Shown piece by piece: positions 5,563 through 10,232 of a DNA stretch of 10,232 bases. The position numbers and the translations under genes are program-made. The stretch is from Clostridia bacterium. GTDB taxonomy: Bacteria > Bacillota > Clostridia > Christensenellales > Borkfalkiaceae. Position 1 is the stretch's first letter. Every line of letters starts with the position of its first letter. A model generated the notes under the pieces. The model did no database searches and had not been told where the DNA came from. It saw nothing but the letters and a program-made list of their open reading frames with translations. The DNA lies in contig CAAGHC010000070.1 of NCBI GenBank assembly GCA_900769565.1, positions 1 to 10,232 of the forward strand, given 5' to 3'.

Positions 5563-5581
5563 TTACCTTTTATGGTATAAT
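5553..5581 (+). promoter_or_regulatory. Sigma-A promoter of gyrBA
   Basis: TTGTTA (5553-5558), a 17-base spacer and a perfect TATAAT (5576-5581), preceded by TGG (5573-5575), an extended -10 element. Transcription would begin near 5588, leaving a leader of roughly 30 bases before the gyrB ATG at 5620. Gyrase genes often respond to supercoiling through their promoters, but nothing here shows that directly. Confidence 0.85.
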
Positions 5582-5619
5582 AAAAACAACGAAAATTTAT
5601 TTTATTTTGCGGGTGTAAA

Positions 5620-7530
5620 ATGGAAGATTTAAGAAAGGTTGAAGGTAATTACGGCGAAGGTCAAATTCAGGTTTTAGAAGGCTTAGACCCCGTTAGAAAA
5701 AGACCGGGTATGTATATCGGTTCTACTGACGTTAGGGGTTTGCACCACCTTGTTCAAGAAATAGTGGACAACTCTATTGACGAGGCTAACAACGGCTTTT
5801 GCGATACTATTATCGTACAAATAAATGCAGACGGTTCTTGTACTGTAAAAGATAACGGTCGTGGTATACCTACTGCCATTCACCATACGGAAGGCGTTTC
5901 AGCCGTTCAAGTTGTTTTGACTAAATTACACGCTGGTGGAAAATTCGGTGGCGGTGGATACAAAATTTCCGGTGGTCTTCACGGTGTTGGCCTTTCGGTT
6001 GTTAATGCGCTTTCCGAATGGCTTGACGTTGAAGTTTTCCAAAACGGCAAACACCATAAGCAAACTTATAATAGGGGTATTCCACAAGCCGAACTTAAAG
6101 TGGTTGGTGATGCGGATTTTACCGGCACTTGGGTAACCTTTATGCCTGATGACGAAATCTTTGAAACGACTGATTTTAATTACGATACGATTAAAACACG
6201 TTTAAGAGAACTTGCTTACTTAAACAAAGGTTTAACTATTAAAATTTTAGACAAGCGTGAGGGGAGAGAAAAGGAAGATACTTTCTATTACGAGGGTGGT
6301 ATTGCTCACTTTGTTGAAGACCTTTCTAAAAATAAAACGCCTATGTTTGAAAAGCCCGTATATTTTGACGTTTTCTACGGCGATACGGAAATAGAGGTAG
6401 CTCTTCAATACACCGAAACTTATAATGAAGTTATTTACGCTTTTGCGAATAATATAAACACCGAGGAAGGTGGTACTCACCTTGAAGGCTTTAAAAACAC
6501 TCTTACTCGTATCGTTAACGACTTTGGTAAGAAGTTAAACGTATTCAAGGGTGAAGAAAAAGTTTCTTCCGACGACGTTCGAGAAGGTATAATTGCGGTA
6601 ATCTCTGTTAAACTTACCGAGCCACAGTTTGAAGGTCAAACAAAGACTAAACTTGGTAATAGCGAAATTAGAAATTACGTAACAAAAGCAATGAATGAAT
6701 ACTTTGGTGCGTATTTAGAAGAAAACCCGTCCAAGGCAAAAGAAGTTCTTCTTAAATGTATAACGGCTCAACGTGCTAGAGAAGCTGCTAGGCTAGCTAG
6801 AGAAAGTACTAGACGTAAAGGTGCGCTCGAATCTGCAACGCTACCTGGTAAACTTGCTGATTGTTCTGACAAGAATCCGCAATTCTGCGAAATTTTTATA
6901 GTCGAAGGTGATTCTGCAGGTGGTAGTGCTAAACAGGGTAGAGATAGAAGATTCCAGGCAATACTTCCGTTGCGTGGTAAAATCTTAAACGTTGAAAAAG
7001 CAAGACTCAATAGAGTATTAGAAAATGAAGAAATTAAGAGCATGATTACTGCTTTTGGGTGTGGTATTCACGACGATTTTGACGAAAGCAAACTTCGTTA
7101 CGACAGAATTATCTGTATGACCGATGCCGACGTTGACGGTAGCCATATTAGAATACTTCTACTAACATTCTTCTTTAGGTTTATGCGTCCGTTAGTTGAA
7201 AAAGGTCACGTTTATATTGCACAACCTCCGCTTTATAAAGCGACCAAAAATAAGGTGGATAAATACTTATATAGTGATAAGGAATTGCAAGATTATCTAG
7301 CAGAAGTAGGTAAATGCGATATTCAAAGATACAAAGGTCTTGGTGAAATGGACCCCGACCAACTTTGGGAAACTACAATGAACCCTGAAACAAGAACAAT
7401 GCTACGTGTTTCAATGGAAGACGCTGTTGAGGCAAACGAAACCTTTGCTAGGTTGATGGGTGATGACCCCGAACTTCGTAGAGAGTTTATTGAAAACAAT
7501 GCAAAACTTGTAACCGACCTTGATATATAG
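5620..7530 (+). CDS. gyrB: DNA gyrase subunit B
   Basis: 636 residues, normal length for Gram-positive GyrB. The N-terminal GHKL ATPase domain has EIVDNSIDEA (47-56, Asn51 for magnesium), DNGRGIPT (78-85, Asp78 for adenine) and the lid KFGGGGYKISGGLHGVG (108-124). The transducer domain includes QTKTKLGNSE (340-349), with Lys342 contacting ATP phosphate. The TOPRIM domain has EGDSAGGSAKQGRDRRFQ (429-446) and TDADVDGSHI (501-510), giving metal ligands Glu429, Asp502 and Asp504. It ends with the GyrB tail RYKGLGEMDPDQLW (570-583) and VTDLDI. GyrB binds and hydrolyses ATP and with GyrA introduces negative supercoils. The lack of the Gram-negative insert and the pairing with a GyrA-box GyrA argue against ParE. 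ATG at 5620 has only a weak GGGTG (5611-5615) site. Substitution-free active site; looks functional. Confidence 0.98.
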   Translation: MEDLRKVEGNYGEGQIQVLEGLDPVRKRPGMYIGSTDVRGLHHLVQEIVDNSIDEANNGFCDTIIVQINADGSCTVKDNGRGIPTAIHHTEGVSAVQVVLTKLHAGGKFGGGGYKISGGLHGVGLSVVNALSEWLDVEVFQNGKHHKQTYNRGIPQAELKVVGDADFTGTWVTFMPDDEIFETTDFNYDTIKTRLRELAYLNKGLTIKILDKREGREKEDTFYYEGGIAHFVEDLSKNKTPMFEKPVYFDVFYGDTEIEVALQYTETYNEVIYAFANNINTEEGGTHLEGFKNTLTRIVNDFGKKLNVFKGEEKVSSDDVREGIIAVISVKLTEPQFEGQTKTKLGNSEIRNYVTKAMNEYFGAYLEENPSKAKEVLLKCITAQRAREAARLARESTRRKGALESATLPGKLADCSDKNPQFCEIFIVEGDSAGGSAKQGRDRRFQAILPLRGKILNVEKARLNRVLENEEIKSMITAFGCGIHDDFDESKLRYDRIICMTDADVDGSHIRILLLTFFFRFMRPLVEKGHVYIAQPPLYKATKNKVDKYLYSDKELQDYLAEVGKCDIQRYKGLGEMDPDQLWETTMNPETRTMLRVSMEDAVEANETFARLMGDDPELRREFIENNAKLVTDLDI

Positions 7531-7557
7531 AATAAGGGAATAATAGGAGAGATAAAA

Positions 7558-10086
7558 ATGTCTAAAAAAGAAATAAGTGCTGAACTTTCCGCAGAGTTTA
7601 AATCAACTCTTGAAAAGACCAAACTTATAAACGTTGAAGTAAATAACGAAGTAAAAAAATCGTTTATTGCTTATGCAATGGCGGTTAACGTTTCCCGTGC
7701 TATTCCCGACGTTAGGGACGGTATGAAACCCGTTCATAGACGTATTCTTTACGCAATGCACGATATGGGCTTAACACACGACAAAGCGTTTAAAAAATGT
7801 GCCAAAATCGTCGGTGAAGTTTTAGGTAAATATCACCCCCACGGTGATAGTTCCGTTTACGACGCTTTAGTTCGTATGGCACAAAACTTTTCAATCAATT
7901 TCCCGCTTGTTGACGGTCACGGAAACTTTGGTTCTGTGGACGGTGACCCTGCGGCTGCGTATAGGTATACCGAGGCAAGATTGTCTAAACTTGCTAACGA
8001 AATGCTTCGTGAGATTGAAAAGGATACCGTAGATTTTTATCCTAACTTTGACGATACTGAAATGCAACCGGTTGTTTTGCCGTCTAGAATACCTAATATA
8101 CTTGTTAACGGTTCAGACGGTATCGCCGTTGGTATGGCAACGAACATTCCGCCACACAATTTAGCAGAATGTTTAAACGCTTGCATCGCACTTATGGACA
8201 ATCCCGAAATTACCGTTGATGAACTTATGGAATACGTTCCTGCGCCCGACTATCCTACGGGTGGTGTATTGATGGGTAGAGCGGGTATTAAGCAAGCTTA
8301 TCGCACGGGTAAAGGTGGTTTTACTCTTCGTGCTAAATGTGAAATTGAAGAATTTAACAACGGCACTCGTGAAAGAATAGTAGTTACGGAACTTCCTTAT
8401 CAAGTTAATAAGGCAATGCTCATTAAAAACATTGCAGATATGGTTAAGGATAAACGTATCGAGGGTATTAGCGACATTAAAGACGAGTCTGATAGACACG
8501 GTATGAGAATGGTTATCGACCTTAAAAAAGATGCCAACGCTCAAGTTGTTCTTAATACCTTATATAAACATACGAATTTGCAAGTTAAAGACGGTATTAT
8601 CTTACTTGCACTCGTTGATGGTGAACCAAAAGTTTTAGGCTTAAAGGAAATTTTAGAGCATTACATTAAGCATCAAGAATCTGTTATCGTAAGAAGAACT
8701 CAATACGACCTTGCAAAAACTGAAGAAAGAGAACATATTGTTAAAGGTTTGGTTGTAGCACTTGCGAATATTGACAGAGTAATTGAGATTATTAGAAGTT
8801 CTGCTGATAAGAATTCTGCTTGTGCATCACTTATGGAAGAATTCGTACTTTCTGATAAGCAAGCAAATGCTATTTTGGAAATGAGATTGCAACGTTTAAC
8901 GAGTATGGAAGTTGAAAAACTAAACGAAGAACTCGTAGAACTTGGCAATATTATTGCTGACCTTAAAGATATTCTTGCAAACGAGGCTAGGGTTAAAGCA
9001 ATAATAAGGGCGGACATGGAAACTATTAAGGAAAAATATCCGTCACCGAGAAAAACTGAACTTTCTTACGACTACGGCGATATCGATATAGCAGATATGA
9101 TACCCGTTGAAGACGTGGTAATTAGTTTAACTCACTTTGGTTACGTTAAGCGTGTTCCCGTTGCAGAATACAGAACTCAACGCCGTGGTGGTAGGGGTGT
9201 TACTGCGCATAGACCTAAGGAAGAAGACTTTGTTGATAATATGTTCGTAACGTCTACACACGACGATATTCTATTCTTTACTGATATGGGTAAAGTGTAC
9301 AGTATTAAGGGTTATATGATACCCGAGGCGCAACGTACAGCAAGGGGTAGGGCGATAGTTAACATAATTCAACTTGCTGAAAATGAAAAAGTTCGCGCTA
9401 TGATACCGTTAAAAGAGGGTACGGAAGGCTATATCATGATGGCAACCCGTAACGGGTTAATCAAGAAGACCGACTTAAAGGAATTTGCAAGCATAAGAAA
9501 GGTTGGTAAGATTGCAATTAGTATCGTTGAGGGCGACGAGTTGATTTCCGTTCAACTCACTAACGGCTCGGACGAAGTAATAATGGCATCTAAAGAAGGT
9601 AAATGTATTAGATTTGCTGAATCTGACGTTCGTGCAATGGGTAGAGATACTCAAGGTGTTAAGAGTATGACCCTTAACGATGGCGACTACGTTGTTGATA
9701 TGGCAATCATAAAAGACGGACACGAAGTTATTACCATGACTGAAAATGGTTACGGTAAACGTTCTGATACGGATGATTATAGATTGCAAACCCGTGGTGG
9801 TAAAGGCGTAAAGGCAGGCGTATTTAATGAAAAGACGGGTAAACTTGCAAGTCTTAAACTTATCTCTGAAAATGAAGACGTTATGATTATAACCAGTGCA
9901 GGTACTATTATTAGAATAGCGTCAACCGACATTAGCAAAATCGGTAGGGATACTCAAGGCGTAAGGATTATGAAGATTGCAGATTCTACCGTTTCAAAGA
10001 TAGCGATAACGCCTAAAGACGACGAGGACGTTGATGGTGAACTTGGTGATGAAAACGCTCAAGCGCCAGAAACTACAGAAGAATAA
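7558..10086 (+). CDS. gyrA: DNA gyrase subunit A
   Basis: 842 residues. AGGAGA (7545-7550) stands 7 bases before ATG 7558, and 27 bases separate it from gyrB, so both are one operon. The breakage-reunion domain has SRAIPDVRDGMKPVHRRILY (46-65), the helix with HPHGDSSVYD (93-102) and AAAYRYTEARL (132-142), whose Arg136-Tyr137 form the DNA-cleaving pair. A long coiled coil spans about 370-495. The C-terminal six-bladed wrapping domain starts with the GyrA box QRRGGRG (541-547), which marks gyrase rather than topoisomerase IV, and has later blade motifs GRDTQGV (695-701 and 797-803) and QTRGGKG (744-750). An acidic tail (821-842) follows, as in many GyrA proteins. Residues Ser98 and Asp102, equivalent to Ser83 and Asp87 of Escherichia coli, are the quinolone-sensitive type. 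Confidence 0.98.
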   Translation: MSKKEISAELSAEFKSTLEKTKLINVEVNNEVKKSFIAYAMAVNVSRAIPDVRDGMKPVHRRILYAMHDMGLTHDKAFKKCAKIVGEVLGKYHPHGDSSVYDALVRMAQNFSINFPLVDGHGNFGSVDGDPAAAYRYTEARLSKLANEMLREIEKDTVDFYPNFDDTEMQPVVLPSRIPNILVNGSDGIAVGMATNIPPHNLAECLNACIALMDNPEITVDELMEYVPAPDYPTGGVLMGRAGIKQAYRTGKGGFTLRAKCEIEEFNNGTRERIVVTELPYQVNKAMLIKNIADMVKDKRIEGISDIKDESDRHGMRMVIDLKKDANAQVVLNTLYKHTNLQVKDGIILLALVDGEPKVLGLKEILEHYIKHQESVIVRRTQYDLAKTEEREHIVKGLVVALANIDRVIEIIRSSADKNSACASLMEEFVLSDKQANAILEMRLQRLTSMEVEKLNEELVELGNIIADLKDILANEARVKAIIRADMETIKEKYPSPRKTELSYDYGDIDIADMIPVEDVVISLTHFGYVKRVPVAEYRTQRRGGRGVTAHRPKEEDFVDNMFVTSTHDDILFFTDMGKVYSIKGYMIPEAQRTARGRAIVNIIQLAENEKVRAMIPLKEGTEGYIMMATRNGLIKKTDLKEFASIRKVGKIAISIVEGDELISVQLTNGSDEVIMASKEGKCIRFAESDVRAMGRDTQGVKSMTLNDGDYVVDMAIIKDGHEVITMTENGYGKRSDTDDYRLQTRGGKGVKAGVFNEKTGKLASLKLISENEDVMIITSAGTIIRIASTDISKIGRDTQGVRIMKIADSTVSKIAITPKDDEDVDGELGDENAQAPETTEE

Positions 10087-10110
10087 TTAAACGACAAAAA
10101 ACCACTAACA

Positions 10111-10143
10111 TTCAAAGGCGTTCCCTATAAGGGATTTTTTGAA
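10111..10143 (+). terminator. Likely terminator just after gyrA
   Basis: TCCCT (10122-10126) pairs with AGGGA (10130-10134) around ATA, followed by six T (10135-10140). Outer arms TTCAAA (10111-10116) and TTTGAA (10138-10143) could extend the fold across an internal loop. The GC stem is short, so termination may be partial. Confidence 0.55.
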
Positions 10144-10185
10144 ACATTAAAAATTATAGGAAATTGCACTTTCAAGCGGAGAAAC

Positions 10186-10219
10186 AATCAGATTCCAAAC
10201 GGAGTCTGATTTTTCTTTT
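10186..10219 (+). terminator. Second, stronger terminator downstream of gyrA
   Basis: AATCAGATTCC (10186-10196) pairs with GGAGTCTGATT (10201-10211) over 11 pairs with one G-U, around the loop AAAC, and is followed by TTTTCTTTT. It lies about 100 bases after the gyrA stop. The 45 bases between this hairpin and the previous one hold no gene that I can see. Confidence 0.82.
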
Positions 10220-10232
10220 GGAAATTTTATAA

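Noticed and set aside
5428..5619. Possible replication origin: AT-rich repeats beside gyrB
   Set aside because: No TTATCCACA-like DnaA boxes are visible and dnaA or dnaN is not present; a promoter and operator region explains the repeats better.
8173..8544. Long minus-strand reading frame opposite gyrA
   Set aside because: It mirrors gyrA codons, has no recognisable domain, and conserved GyrA protein is on the plus strand. The same holds for other antisense frames in gyrB and gyrA.
10087..10232. A small gene in the tail after gyrA
   Set aside because: Neither strand gives a frame with start, ribosome site and a plausible protein; the stretch is explained by two hairpins and AT-rich spacer.

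Overview
The window is AT-rich DNA, almost fully coding, with strong Gram-positive-type ribosome binding sites and intrinsic terminators. The yabP-yabQ-divIC order is the Bacillus/Clostridium sporulation and division neighbourhood, so the source is most likely a Bacillota member, probably class Clostridia, from an endospore-forming lineage. GyrB and GyrA also read as Gram-positive type. I cannot name a species.

Layout. (1) Bases 3-1590: the 3' end of a metallophosphoesterase gene overlaps a PfoR-type PTS-EIIC-like membrane protein gene by 4 bases, closed by a clear terminator. (2) Bases 1591-4551: a tight operon follows a candidate sporulation or housekeeping promoter. It runs yabP, yabQ, a divIC/ftsB-like gene, a ppx/gppA phosphatase and an HELGH membrane metalloprotease, with junctions overlapping by 1, 137, 1 and 17 bases, and ends at a terminator. 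(3) Bases 4561-5279: a pnuC-type transporter gene starts only 10 bases after that hairpin. (4) Bases 5278-5427, minus strand: a 49-codon gene for a protein with four CxxC pairs, convergent with pnuC and sharing its bidirectional terminator. (5) Bases 5428-5619: a divergent regulatory region with a perfect 10+2+10 palindrome, repeated AT-rich elements and a strong extended -10 promoter for gyrB. (6) Bases 5620-10086: gyrB and gyrA, complete, in one operon. (7) Bases 10087-10232: non-coding tail with two terminator-like hairpins.

How the parts work together: yabP/yabQ serve the spore coat or cortex programme, and divIC serves the division septum. The phosphatase may act on polyphosphate or (p)ppGpp; the protease is membrane-embedded. 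PnuC imports an NAD precursor. GyrB and GyrA form the A2B2 gyrase that introduces negative supercoils. The least ordinary items are the small unlisted Cys-rich gene divergent from gyrB, the palindrome-rich region between them, the long yabQ/divIC overlap and the hairpin directly before pnuC. Most of the window is otherwise conserved core genome, and I see no mobile element, CRISPR array, tRNA or rRNA.
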